A stretch of DNA of 64,000 nt, from contig NZ_JAHLEL010000053.1 of assembly GCF_020131355.1 (NCBI RefSeq), forward strand, positions 124,001 to 188,000, read 5' to 3'. This document shows, one piece after another, positions 41,806-50,386 of the stretch; position 1 is the stretch's first letter; every line of letters begins with the position of its first letter. The stretch is from Pseudonocardia sp. ICBG1293 (GTDB taxonomy: Bacteria; Actinomycetota; Actinomycetes; Mycobacteriales; Pseudonocardiaceae). Position numbers and translations under genes: made by a program. Below the pieces are notes generated by a model, which worked only from the letters and a program-made list of their open reading frames with translations, was not told where the DNA came from and searched no databases.

Positions 41806-42312
41806 ATGCCCCCAGAGTTCGACATCGCGCCGACGACGTTCCACGTCACGACGCACGTCCACACCGACGGCCCGATCCCGGGCCCGCACTCTCTGCTCAC
41901 CCTGACCTCCTCCGCGTACGGCGCGGGCGGGGTCCTGATCGGCACCTTCACCGCCAACCTCCGGGAGCTCCCGGGGGCCACCCTGCACCCGACCGCGCTG
42001 GCGACCGGGCGCACCCGGGCGGAGGACTGGCTCCTGACCCGGCGGGCCTCGCGCCCACCGGGGCAGGTGGCGAACGAGTACGCCTCCTGGGTCACCGACC
42101 TGGGCGGGCGCGCGTTGTTCGCCACCGATCCGGAGGAACCGGACCACCTGTTCGTCTACTGGTACCTGCAGCGCTTCGCAGGCCGGTGGCCGTTCGCGGG
42201 GACCGTTCCCGCCCACGGGGGGACGCCCCGGTCCTGGGCCCCACCGCCGTGCCCGCTCCGCGGGTGCGCCCCGGCTGGGGTCCCGGAGCCGTCCGAGGTG
42301 GCGGCGGCCTGA
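41806..42312 (+). CDS. DEDD 3'-5' exonuclease-like protein, degenerate
   Basis: A 168-aa protein resembling the N-terminal two-thirds of actinobacterial DEDD exonucleases (oligoribonuclease-like). HTDGPIPGPHSLLTLTSSAY corresponds to the first catalytic motif, where an Asp-x-Glu is expected, but His-Val-His is seen. The LIGTFTANLRELPGATLHP and LFVYWYLQRFAGRWPF blocks are recognisable. The sequence then diverges into a Pro/Arg-rich tail instead of the motifs carrying the last catalytic Asp residues. It is therefore probably not an active nuclease. Chosen start: ATG 41806. It may be a decayed gene or a binding protein. Confidence 0.55.
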   Translation: MPPEFDIAPTTFHVTTHVHTDGPIPGPHSLLTLTSSAYGAGGVLIGTFTANLRELPGATLHPTALATGRTRAEDWLLTRRASRPPGQVANEYASWVTDLGGRALFATDPEEPDHLFVYWYLQRFAGRWPFAGTVPAHGGTPRSWAPPPCPLRGCAPAGVPEPSEVAAA

Positions 42313-42321
42313 CCGCGACGC

Positions 42322-42365
42322 ACACCCCCGTCCGCGCCGGTGGCCACCGGCGCGGACGGGGGTGT
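42322..42365. terminator. 22-bp perfect inverted repeat
   Basis: Arms 42322-42343 and 42344-42365 are exactly complementary with no spacer, so the transcript forms a long hairpin with a small GGCC loop. It begins ten bases after the stop of the exonuclease-like gene and precedes the WXG-type operon. No T-tract follows. Confidence 0.7.
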
Positions 42366-42480
42366 CGTCGTGTGCGGGCTTCGCGATCGCGACCGTTCCC
42401 CGCCGAAACCCCGTGGCGGGGCACGGTGCGGGCCTAGCGTGCGGCCGTCCGTGATCCGCCCGTCCGCACCGGAGGCCGAC

Positions 42481-42816
42481 GTGCCCGACATCCACCCGGA
42501 CCTGCGTGTCGACCCGGCGGCCCCGGCCGGGGCGGCGGAGGCGCTCGACCGGGCCGCCGCCCGGCTGGCCGGCGCGCTGCGCACCCTCGACGCCGACGCC
42601 CGCCGGGTCGAACCGTGGCTGGGCGACCCCGCCAGCGCCGGCGCCGCCGCCCGCTACGCCGTCCACGCCGCGGACGGCCCGGACGCCGCGATCGGCCGGC
42701 TGCGCGCGCTGCACGCCGAGCTGCTGCGGGCCCGCGACGCCGCTGCCGCGACCGGGCGGGCCTACACCCGGGCCGAGGCGTCCGCCACCGACGCCCTGCA
42801 CGGGGGCGCCCGGTGA
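42481..42816 (+). CDS. WXG100/ESX-type small secreted protein-like
   Basis: A 111-aa helical protein (GTG start) with two long Ala-rich helices around a central turn, PWLGDPASAGAAARYAVHAA. This corresponds in place to the WxG turn of ESX substrates, although Trp-Leu-Gly replaces Trp-x-Gly with the usual spacing. The C-terminus has a YTRAEASATD pattern similar to a YxxxD/E secretion signal. It overlaps the PPE-like gene in GTGA and stands in a small cluster with EspG. No ESX core genes are in the window. Confidence 0.6.
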   Translation: MPDIHPDLRVDPAAPAGAAEALDRAAARLAGALRTLDADARRVEPWLGDPASAGAAARYAVHAADGPDAAIGRLRALHAELLRARDAAAATGRAYTRAEASATDALHGGAR

Positions 42817-43867
42817 CCGGGCCGCGCTGGGCGGGCCTGAGCCACGCCGAGATCGTCGCGATGGTGGCGGCCGGACCGGGGCCGTCGGCGTCGGCCGGTG
42901 CGGAGCGGGCCTGGCGCGACACCGCCGCCGCCCTGACCGAGGTCCACCGCGAGCTGTCCGGTCAGGCCCGCGGCCTGCCCGGGGCCTGGTCCGGCAGCGC
43001 CGCGGACGGTGTCACGGTGGCACTCGGGTCACTGGGCGGCTGGGTCGCCTCGGCCGCCGTCGACGCGGGTCGTACCGCCGACGCACTCGCCACCCAGGCC
43101 GGGCTCGCCGCGGACCTCCGGGCCCGGATGCCTGCCGCCGCGAGCCCGGCACCACCGGAGACCTCACCCGCCGGACCGGCCCTGCTCGACGACTGGGCGG
43201 CCGCCGACCTCGCCGCGGGCAACTCGGCCGGCCGGGCCGCGGAGCTGATGGTCCGCTACGACGACGACACCCGCGCCGGCGGCGCCCCGTGGACCGGCTG
43301 GAGCCCGTCCCCGGACGTGACCCGCGAGGTGGCCCGCGACGACGGCGCCCCACCCGGCTCCCCGGCCGTCGCTGCCCCGCCGCCCGGCCCCGGTGGCGAC
43401 GCGGCCCCGGTCCCGCCGGACGACGCCCCGCCGGGGACCACGGTGCTCGCCGGGATCGGCCCCGGCGGCCTCGTGGCCGCGGTGCTGACCGGCAACGGCC
43501 GGGCCGGGGTGCCGGGAGCGCGACCGGTCGACGTCGGCGGGCCGGCCTCGCGACCGGACACCGGGACCGGCTCCGCGGGCGAGACCTCCCGCGGCGGCAC
43601 CGGCGCAGCCACCGGGCCCGGTGCGCCGGCCGGCACCGCGGCCGCACCGGCGTCCCCCGCGGGCGAGGCCCGCGCCCCGGGCGGCGACGGCGGCGACGGC
43701 ACCCCGGACGCAGCCGGTCCCCGCGGCGGCGGCGCGGACCCCGCCGGGAGCGGCACCGGGGTGAGCGCGGCCGTGCTCGCGGGTGGGGCACTCGGCGGGG
43801 CCGGGATCCTGGTCGGTGCCACCGTCCGGCGGGACCGGCGCGCCCGGGACCTCGGGGGGACACCCCC
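42813..43867 (+). pseudogene. PPE-like/ESX substrate gene, 5' part, cut by IS110
   Basis: About 351 codons from GTG 42813. The first ~160 residues are helical (LSHAEIVAMVAAGPGPSASA, WRDTAAALTEVHRELSGQAR, PGAWSGSAADGVTVALGSLG), the WSG turn resembling WXG/PPE-type domains. The rest is a Pro/Gly/Ala-rich region with a hydrophobic stretch near the cut (VSAAVLAGGALGGAGILVGA). IS110 copy C is inserted in a C-run here and the reading frame resumes at 45341 on the other side if the run is taken as nine Cs. The gene is therefore a recent knock-out of an ordinary member of the cluster. Confidence 0.75.
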
Positions 43868-44082
43868 GTTACCTTCTTGATCAAGCCCGCTGAGGGCTTG
43901 CAGGCCGCCGGCCGCGGTATGACTGACTGCCCCTGTCGCCCGATGATCTGGGGGGTGTTGTCGCCGTGGCCGGAGGGCGCCAACGACCGCTGATAGAGAC
44001 CTGACCCGTGTGGTCTGCTCGTAACGTGGCTGCCGGCGCGGGTGCTCGTGGTCGGCCTGCCGCGACGAGAAGGGAGCGGCGG
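43868..44082 (+). ncRNA. candidate bridge RNA region of IS110 copy C
   Basis: Same left end, with GGGGGGTGT at 43950-43958. Here the complementary ACACCCCC occurs directly before the element, making this the clearest case of a match between guide-like loop and target. Confidence 0.5.
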
Positions 44083-45315
44083 TTGCCCGATCCTGACCAG
44101 CACCCGACCGGGTTCGCGGTGTTCTGCGGCCTGGACGTGGGCAAGTCCGAACACCACGCCTGCGCGGTCGACACCAACGGGAAGCGGGTGCACGACAAGG
44201 CCCTGCCCAACGACGAATCGGCGCTGCGCACCGTGCTGTCCGGGCTGGCCGAGCACGGCGCGGTGCTGATGGTCATCGACCAGCCCGCCTCGATCGGAGC
44301 GCTGGCCATCGCCGTCGCTCGTGATCTGGGGATCACGGTGGCCTACCTGCCCGGGCTGGCGATGCGCCGCATCGCCGACCTGCATCCCGGGCAGGCCAAG
44401 ACCGACGCCCGCGACGCCCACGTGATCGCCGAGGCCGCCCGGACGATGCCGCACACCCTGCGCCGGGTCGGCACCGACGACGAGACCCTCGCCGAACTCA
44501 CTGTGCTCGCCGGTTACGACGATGACCTGGCTGGGCAGAGCACCCGGCTGACGAACCGGCTGCGCGACGCCCTGCTGCATGTTCATCCCGCCCTGGAACG
44601 CCTGCTCGGGCCACGCCTGGACCGCGGTGGCGTGCTCGACCTGCTCGCGGCCGCGCCCACCCCGCAAGCCCTGCGAGAGCTCGGCGCTGACGGGATCGCC
44701 GAGACGATGCGGGCCCGGTCGCCTCGACTGGCCCGCACCCTTCCCGCCCAGATCCTGACCTCGCTCGACGCCCAGAGCCTGACCGTTCCCGGCACGGCCG
44801 CGTTCGCCCGTGTCATCACCGGCGTCGCCGGGCAGCTGCGCCAGGTCCACACCGAACGCGACCAGCTCGCCGACGAGCTCGAAGCCCGCCTGGAGGCCCA
44901 CCCTCTTGGACCGGTCCTGACCTCGATGCCCGGACTCGGGGTCAGGACCGCCATCAAGATCCTCACCATCGTCGGCGACGGCTCCGGGTTCCCCACCGCC
45001 GGGCACCTCGCCGCTTACGCCGGCCTCGCCCCAGTCACCCGCCGCTCCGGCACCTCGATCAAAGGCGAAACCCGATCCCAGCGCGGCAACCACGCCCTGA
45101 AATCCGCGCTGTTCCTGTCCGCATTCGCCGCCCTGGCCGACCCCGCCAGCCGCGCCTACTACGACCGCAAACGAGCCGCCGGCAAACGACACAACGCCGC
45201 CCTGATCTGCCTCGCCCGACGCCGCACCGACGTCATCTACGCCATGCTCCGCGACCGCCGCCCCTACAACCCGCCCACGGTCAACAACCCCGATCCAGAA
45301 CTCGCCGCCGCTTGA
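44083..45315 (+). CDS. IS110-family transposase, copy C
   Basis: 410 aa, identical to the other two copies, with the same TTG start and AAGGGA. DEDD and C-terminal motifs complete. It lies within the PPE-like gene and in the same direction, so it might drive or block transcription of the 3' part and EspG. Confidence 0.9.
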   Translation: MPDPDQHPTGFAVFCGLDVGKSEHHACAVDTNGKRVHDKALPNDESALRTVLSGLAEHGAVLMVIDQPASIGALAIAVARDLGITVAYLPGLAMRRIADLHPGQAKTDARDAHVIAEAARTMPHTLRRVGTDDETLAELTVLAGYDDDLAGQSTRLTNRLRDALLHVHPALERLLGPRLDRGGVLDLLAAAPTPQALRELGADGIAETMRARSPRLARTLPAQILTSLDAQSLTVPGTAAFARVITGVAGQLRQVHTERDQLADELEARLEAHPLGPVLTSMPGLGVRTAIKILTIVGDGSGFPTAGHLAAYAGLAPVTRRSGTSIKGETRSQRGNHALKSALFLSAFAALADPASRAYYDRKRAAGKRHNAALICLARRRTDVIYAMLRDRRPYNPPTVNNPDPELAAA

Positions 45316-45340
45316 CGAACCCATAGAGACACCCCCCCCC

Positions 45341-46213
45341 GGCGACCGCCCCCGGCCCGGACGCCCGACGGCAGGCGACAACCGGTGCCCGTCGCACCCG
45401 GCAGGACCCGGCGGCGCCCACGGCGACCCGCCGGACACACCGGCGAGCGGGGCCGAGCACCGCCCGCCCTCCGGCGACGCGACGACCAGTGGCACCCGTG
45501 CCCCCAGCGGCACCCCGGCCCCGGCCGCCGTGGACGGTGGGTCGCCGACGACGCACGACGTACCGGACGGGGCCACGACACCCCGCGAACCGGTTCCCGG
45601 ACCCGCCGCACCCGGGCCGACCGGCGACGAGCCCACCGGCACCGAGCCCACCGGCACCGAGCCCACCGGCACCGAGCCCACCGGCACCGAGCCCACCGGC
45701 ACCGAGCCCACCGGCACCGAGCCCACCGGCACCGAGCCCACCGGCACCGAGCCCACCGGCACCGAGCCCACCGGCACCGAGCCCACCGGCACCGAGCCCA
45801 CCGGCGACGAGCCCACCGGCGACGGCACCGCGCCGCACCGTCCCGCCGCCGAGGGCCCCGACGGCCCCCGGGATCCGGCCCACCTCGCCGTCACCACCGG
45901 CGACGTGGCCGTCCCCGCCGCCGAGGGCACGGCACCCCACGGCGCACCCACGCCCGGCAGACACACCCCACCGGCGGCCGCGCCGGTCGAGCACGCCGTC
46001 GCCCCGGCCGGGACGGCGGTGGGTGGGGCGGGACCGGTCCCGGCCGGCCCACCGGTGGGCGCGGCGGCCGTCGCCGCGCCCGCCGACCCGAGGCCCCCCG
46101 CCTGGCGACTCGTCGCCGGCGGCCACACCGACCCCGACCCACCGGAGCAGCCCGATGCCCGACCCGACCCGGGCGTCCTGCGCCCCGACACCCGCTGGCG
46201 GGGCCGTGGCTGA
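45341..46213 (+). pseudogene. PPE-like gene, 3' part, with pentapeptide repeats
   Basis: About 290 codons continuing the gene interrupted at 43867. It is a low-complexity Pro/Gly/Thr region with 13 tandem EPTG(T/D) units at 45629-45823, then Pro/Ala-rich sequence ending RRPDTRWRGRG-like at the stop. No start codon near 45341 is well placed; an internal GTG at 45530 exists. The end overlaps the EspG start by eight bases, which would have coupled them before the insertion. This part was probably the C-terminal, exported or flexible region. Confidence 0.7.
45629..45823 (+). repeat. 13 tandem 15-bp repeats (EPTGT/EPTGD)
   Basis: Thirteen head-to-tail 15-bp units: eleven of GAGCCCACCGGCACC and two of GAGCCCACCGGCGAC. 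Repeats keep the frame and encode Glu-Pro-Thr-Gly-Thr or Asp. Near-perfect nucleotide identity implies recent expansion by slippage, and copy number should vary between strains. Confidence 0.9.
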
Positions 46214-46985
46214 GCCCGCGCCCTGGACCCCGTCGACGTCGTTCGTGCTCACCGGGGCCGAGTTCGACGTCGTCTGGGAGCACCTCGGGCTGGGCGCCAC
46301 CCCGGTGGCCCTGCGGCTGCCCTCCCCCGGGCGCACCCTGCAGGAACGCCGCCGGGTCGTGACGGCCGGCGTGGCGGGGCTGCGCGCACGCGGTCTCGCC
46401 GGCCCGGCCGGACCCGACCCCGCACTCGTCCGGCTGCTGGTCCTGCTCGCCCGTCCCGACCGGCACCTGGAGGTCCGCGGCCGGTTCGGCGACGGCCCGC
46501 TGCGCGCGGTCACCGCCGAGCGCGACGGCGACGGCGTCCTCGCCGTCCACACCGGCGGCACCGTCACCGTGACCGCGGCGGGCTCACCGGAGTTCGCCGC
46601 GGTGTCGGCCCTGCCGCGGCGCGCACCGGGCCCCGGGCCCGCCCTGCGGCTGCCCACCGCCGAGCTGGCCCGTCTGCTCGAGGGGGGATCGGCCGCGGAC
46701 GCCGGCGCCGAGGGCGAGGACCCACAGTGGGCCCGGCCGGCGTGGCTGGTGGCCGGGCCCGCGCACCGTGCGCAGATCTGTGCCGTCCGGCACGACCGAT
46801 GGGGCAGCCCGGCGCGGCTCCCCGGGTACGTCACCGTCGTCGACACGCCGCGGGGGCGCTACCGGCTGACCCGCGGGACCGGCGCGCACGGCGGACCCGA
46901 GTGGTCCACCCTCGCCCCCGCGGGCGACGGCGAGCTGCGCGACCGGCTCGCGGAGCTGTTCAGTCCAGGTCGGAGTGCTGCATGA
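46206..46985 (+). CDS. EspG-family ESX secretion chaperone
   Basis: A 259-aa protein from GTG 46206. FVLTGAEFDVVWEHLGLGAT at the N-terminus and the beta-rich pattern that follows (LEVRGRFGDGPLRAVTAERD, GTVTVTAAGSPEF) match the EspG fold. EspG proteins bind PE-PPE pairs and keep them soluble before secretion. The start overlaps the interrupted PPE-like gene by eight bases, so this chaperone matches the substrate encoded upstream. The 3' end overlaps the lpdA end by 26 bases on the opposite strand. Confidence 0.75.
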   Translation: MAEPAPWTPSTSFVLTGAEFDVVWEHLGLGATPVALRLPSPGRTLQERRRVVTAGVAGLRARGLAGPAGPDPALVRLLVLLARPDRHLEVRGRFGDGPLRAVTAERDGDGVLAVHTGGTVTVTAAGSPEFAAVSALPRRAPGPGPALRLPTAELARLLEGGSAADAGAEGEDPQWARPAWLVAGPAHRAQICAVRHDRWGSPARLPGYVTVVDTPRGRYRLTRGTGAHGGPEWSTLAPAGDGELRDRLAELFSPGRSAA

Positions 46986-48363
46986 GCTGGCGGCCCGCCT
47001 CGGTGATCGACCCGGACAGCGACGGGTACACCGAGAAGGTGTGCGCCAGGTCGTCCACGCCGAGCCCGTTCTGGACCGCCATCGCGATCGGCAGGATCAG
47101 CTCGCTCGCGACCGGGGCGACCACGACACCCCCGATGACCACGCCGGACGCCGGGCGGCAGAACAGCTTCACGAAACCGCGGCGCAGCCCGCGCATCTTG
47201 GCGCGCGGGTTGGTCGACAGCGGCAGCATCACGGTCCGGGCCGGGACCTCGCCGGAGTCGATCGCGTTCTGGCTGATCCCCACGGTCGCGATCTCGGGGC
47301 GGGTGAACACGTTGGCCGCCACGGTCCGCAGCCGGATCGGGGAGACACCCTCGCCGAGCGCGTGCCACATCGCGATCCGGCCCTGCATCGCCGCGACCGA
47401 GGCGAGCATCAGCACACCGGTGCAGTCACCGGCCGCGTAGACACCCGGCTCGGAGGTGCGGGAGACCTTGTCGACCGGGACGAACCCGCCGCGGTCGGTC
47501 TCGATACCGATCTTCTCCAGACCGAGGTCGGCGGTGTTCGGGATCGACCCGACCGTCATCAGGGCGTGCGACCCCTCGACGACGCGGCCGTCGGACAACG
47601 TGACGCGGACGCCGTCACCGGTGTTCTCCACGGAGTCGGCGCGGGCGTGGGCGAGGATCTCGACACCGCGCTCGGCAAAGACCTCCTCGAGCACGGCGGC
47701 GGCGTCGGCGTCCTCGTGCGGCAGGACCCGGTCACGGCTGGAGACCAGGCTGACCCGGCAGCCGAGCTCGACGTAGGCGGAGCAGAACTCCGCGCCGGTC
47801 ACGCCGGACCCGATCACTACCAGGTGCTCGGGCAGCTCGTCGAGGTCGTAGAGCTGGCGCCAGTCGAGGATCCGGTCGCCGTCCGGACGGGCGGAGTCGA
47901 GCACCCGCGGGGTGGCGCCGGTGGCGACGAGGACGACGTCGGCGACCAGGTCCTCGACGGTCCCGTCGGTGTGGGTGGCGGTCACCTCGTGTGCGGCGCG
48001 GGCCGCGGCGGGCCCGGCGAACTGCGCGGTGCCGGCGATGATCCGGACGCCCTCGTTCTCCAGCCGGGCCCGCACGTCGGCGGACTGGGCGAGCGCGAGG
48101 GACTTGACCCGCTCGTTGACGGCGGGCAGGTCGACCGCGGAGTTGCCGCGGTCCACCAGCACCCCGAGGTCCTCGGCGCGGTGCAGGTCGACCCGGACGG
48201 CCGCCGAGGAGATGAAGGTCTTCGAGGGGACACAGTCGTAGACGACGCAGGCGCCGCCCATCCCGTCCCGCTCGACGACGGTCACCTCGCTGCCGTGCTG
48301 TGCCGCGACGAGCGCGGCCTCGTACCCGGCCGGTCCGCCGCCCATGATGACGATGCGGGTCAC
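46960..48363 (-). CDS. lpdA: NAD(P)H-quinone dehydrogenase, lipoamide-dehydrogenase family (LpdA-like)
   Basis: A 467-aa flavoprotein disulfide reductase. N-terminal FAD motif IVIMGGGPAGYEAALVAAQH; redox cysteines Cys39 and Cys44 in GGACVVYDCVPSKT; NAD-binding VVIGSGVTGAEFCSAYVELG; second FAD motif VYAAGDCTGVLMLASVAAMQ. As I recall, M. tuberculosis LpdA (Rv3303c) lacks the first cysteine and acts on quinones. Both cysteines are kept here, so disulfide reductase activity remains possible. The dimer-interface His-Glu of true dihydrolipoamide dehydrogenases is not visible at the C-terminus. GTG start at 48363. Confidence 0.85.
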   Translation of the reverse strand: MTRIVIMGGGPAGYEAALVAAQHGSEVTVVERDGMGGACVVYDCVPSKTFISSAAVRVDLHRAEDLGVLVDRGNSAVDLPAVNERVKSLALAQSADVRARLENEGVRIIAGTAQFAGPAAARAAHEVTATHTDGTVEDLVADVVLVATGATPRVLDSARPDGDRILDWRQLYDLDELPEHLVVIGSGVTGAEFCSAYVELGCRVSLVSSRDRVLPHEDADAAAVLEEVFAERGVEILAHARADSVENTGDGVRVTLSDGRVVEGSHALMTVGSIPNTADLGLEKIGIETDRGGFVPVDKVSRTSEPGVYAAGDCTGVLMLASVAAMQGRIAMWHALGEGVSPIRLRTVAANVFTRPEIATVGISQNAIDSGEVPARTVMLPLSTNPRAKMRGLRRGFVKLFCRPASGVVIGGVVVAPVASELILPIAMAVQNGLGVDDLAHTFSVYPSLSGSITEAGRQLMQHSDLD

Positions 48364-48506
48364 GGGAGATCCCCCTGGAGAAGTCGGTGGTGGTGGACCG
48401 GCAGGCGGTCCCGCCCGCCGGCGTCGACGGGGCTCACAGTACGCGTGTCCCATCGTTCCGACCGGGCGGGTCGAGGCCCCGCCGGGCTCCCCACTACCCT
48501 GCACGC

Positions 48507-48971
48507 GTGCCGCTGTATGCCGCGTACGGGTCGAACATGGACCCCGAGCAGATGAAGGAGCGTGCCCCGCACTCGCCGATGGCCGGGACCGGGTGGCTCC
48601 AGGGCTGGCGGCTGACGTTCGGCGGTGAGGACTACACCTGGGAGGGCGCGCTCTCCACCGTGGTGGAGGAGCCGGGCTCGCAGGTGTTCGTCGTGCTCTA
48701 CGACGTCCCCGAGCACGACGAACGTCAGCTCGACCGCTGGGAGGGCGGCGAGCTCGGCATGCACAAGAAGCTCCGGCTGCGCGTCGCGACGCTCGACGGC
48801 AGCGTCCTGGCCTGGATCTACGTGCTCAACGCCTACGAGGGCGGCGACCCGTCGGCCCGCTACCTGGGCGTGATCGCCGACGCCGCGGAGACCGCGGGCG
48901 CCCCGGACGACTACGTCAACGAGCTGCGCAGCAGGCCCAGCCGCAAGTCCTCCCCCGGCAACCAGTCCTGA
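48507..48971 (+). CDS. gamma-glutamylcyclotransferase-family protein
   Basis: A 154-aa protein with the GGCT signature LYAAYGSNMDPEQMKERAPH at the N-terminus, which binds the gamma-glutamyl group. The catalytic Glu position is in DRWEGGELGMHKKLRLRV. Relatives cleave gamma-glutamyl compounds to 5-oxoproline. GTG start at 48507. Beside lpdA as Rv3304 is beside Rv3303c. A hairpin follows the stop. Confidence 0.85.
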   Translation: MPLYAAYGSNMDPEQMKERAPHSPMAGTGWLQGWRLTFGGEDYTWEGALSTVVEEPGSQVFVVLYDVPEHDERQLDRWEGGELGMHKKLRLRVATLDGSVLAWIYVLNAYEGGDPSARYLGVIADAAETAGAPDDYVNELRSRPSRKSSPGNQS

Positions 48972-48994
48972 CCGACCGTACCGGCTGACGACGA

Positions 48995-49027
48995 CGGCCC
49001 GGCCCCGCGCGAGCGGGGACCGGGCCG
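48995..49027. terminator. bidirectional hairpin between convergent genes
   Basis: Left arm 48995-49008, loop GCGA, right arm 49013-49027 with a single bulged A at 49019. It lies between the gamma-glutamylcyclotransferase stop (48971) and the amidohydrolase stop (49055), serving both directions. Confidence 0.65.
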
Positions 49028-49054
49028 ACGTCGTGCACCGCGGGAGACGGTGGG

Positions 49055-50386
49055 TCAGGAGGCCGCCTGCGCCAGCGCGGACAGCGCGGCCTGCACCAGC
49101 ACCCGCGTCCCGAACGGCAGGGCCCGCTCGTCGAGGTCGAAGGTCGGCTGGTGGATGTCGCGCTGCTTGCCGGTGCCCGACCACACCCCGAGCCGGGCCA
49201 TGGCGCCCGCCGAGTGCTCCAGGTACCAGGCGAAGTCCTCGCCACCGGAGGACTGCTCGGTGGACGCGTCGGCGCTCTCCCCGCCGACGGTCACCGCGGC
49301 GTCGCGCAGCATGCCGGTGGACACCTCGTCGTTGACGACGGGCGGGACGCCGCGGACGTGGTCGAGCACGTAGCCGACACCGGTCGGGGCCAGCACGGAC
49401 GCGACGAGCGCGCGCAGCTTCTCCTCGAGCTCGGTCCAGGTGGCGTGGTCGGCCGTGCGCAGGGTGCCGCGCAGCAGCCCGGACTGCGGGATCGCGTTCG
49501 CCGCGTCCCCGGCGTGCACCGCACCCCAGGTCAGGACGGTGCCCGAACGCGGGTCGACGTGGCGGGTCAGCAGCAGCGGCACCTGGGTGGCCAGCAGACC
49601 CAGGGCCTGCACCAGGTCGGCGGTCAGGTGCGGCCGGGAGGTGTGCCCGCCCGGGGAGGTCAGGCGCACCTCGATCAGGTCGCAGGCGGAGGTGATCGGG
49701 CCGACCCGGGTACCGAGCCGTCCGACCTCCAGGCGCGGGTCGCAGTGCAGCGCGAAGATCCGCTGCACGTCCTGCATCACACCCTGCTCGACGGCGTCGA
49801 GCGCGCCGCCCGGCTGCACCTCCTCGGCCGGCTGGAACACCAGCCGCACCCGGCCGGGCAGCGCCGGCGCGGACTGCAGGGCCAGCGCCGCCCCCAGCAG
49901 CATCGCGGTGTGCGCGTCGTGCCCGCAGGCGTGCATCGCGCCGGGCACCTCGGAGGCGAAGGCCAGCCCGGTCTGCTCCTGCAGCGGCAGCGCGTCCATG
50001 TCCGCGCGCAGCGCGACCAGCGGCTCGCCGTGCCCCACCTCGCAGACGACGCCCGTACCACCGCGCAGCGTGCGCGGCTCCAGCCCCGCCCGCAGCAGGG
50101 TCTCCGCGACCCGCGCGGTCGTGAGGTGCTCGCGACGGGCCAGCTCGGGCTGGGCGTGGATCGCCCGGCGCCAGCCGACGATCTCGCCCCGGTGCGCCAG
50201 CATCCACGACTCCAGCCAGGCCGGACCCGTGCCGGCGCCGAGGTCGTCGACCGGGAAATCGGCGATCTCCGGGAGCTCGGTGCGGGTCTGCAGCGCAGTC
50301 ACCTTGTCCTCCTCGTACTGGCCCTCGGCGGGGACGGCCCGCGTGTCCGCGGTCGACACGGACGGCGTTCGGTCGTCTCCCACCAC
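49055..50386 (-). CDS. M20-family amidohydrolase (AmiA/AmiB-like)
   Basis: A 443-aa zinc peptidase-type hydrolase of N-acyl amino acids. Metal ligands lie in MHACGHDAHTAMLLGAALAL and VFQPAEEVQPGGA; GEDFAWYLEHSAGAMARLGV is near the end. The central lid domain lies around residues 210-330. The start is not certain: GTG 50386 gives a 28-residue polar N-terminal extension, and a GTG at 50302 is also possible. Its position corresponds to amiA1/amiB1 in M. tuberculosis. The substrate is unknown. Confidence 0.85.
   Translation of the reverse strand: MVGDDRTPSVSTADTRAVPAEGQYEEDKVTALQTRTELPEIADFPVDDLGAGTGPAWLESWMLAHRGEIVGWRRAIHAQPELARREHLTTARVAETLLRAGLEPRTLRGGTGVVCEVGHGEPLVALRADMDALPLQEQTGLAFASEVPGAMHACGHDAHTAMLLGAALALQSAPALPGRVRLVFQPAEEVQPGGALDAVEQGVMQDVQRIFALHCDPRLEVGRLGTRVGPITSACDLIEVRLTSPGGHTSRPHLTADLVQALGLLATQVPLLLTRHVDPRSGTVLTWGAVHAGDAANAIPQSGLLRGTLRTADHATWTELEEKLRALVASVLAPTGVGYVLDHVRGVPPVVNDEVSTGMLRDAAVTVGGESADASTEQSSGGEDFAWYLEHSAGAMARLGVWSGTGKQRDIHQPTFDLDERALPFGTRVLVQAALSALAQAAS

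Larger units (their letters stand above)
43868..45340 (+). mobile_element. IS110-family element, copy C
   Basis: A third copy of the 1472-bp element, in the same orientation as A and B, ending in nine Cs (45332-45340). The target sequence GGACACCCCC just before it resembles the element's own right end AGACACCCCC. Copy C is identical to B apart from C-run length. Direct orientation relative to A/B, 10.6 kb away, allows recombination across maf, sseA and accA3. Confidence 0.9.

Noticed and set aside
30291..45340. The region between the IS110 copies as a composite transposon
   Set aside because: The enclosed genes (maf, sseA, sufE, accA3) are in the conserved chromosomal order, and IS110 elements do not form composite transposons in the usual way; each copy is explained by an independent C-run insertion.
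45629..45823. Tandem repeats as a possible CRISPR array
   Set aside because: Units are 15 bp with no spacers, keep the reading frame and encode a pentapeptide.
43012..46191. A 1059-codon open frame on the minus strand spanning IS110 copy C and the PPE-like gene
   Set aside because: It is the antisense shadow of GC-rich genes; it passes through the transposase and repeat array without any protein motif, and similar shadows accompany each IS110 copy.
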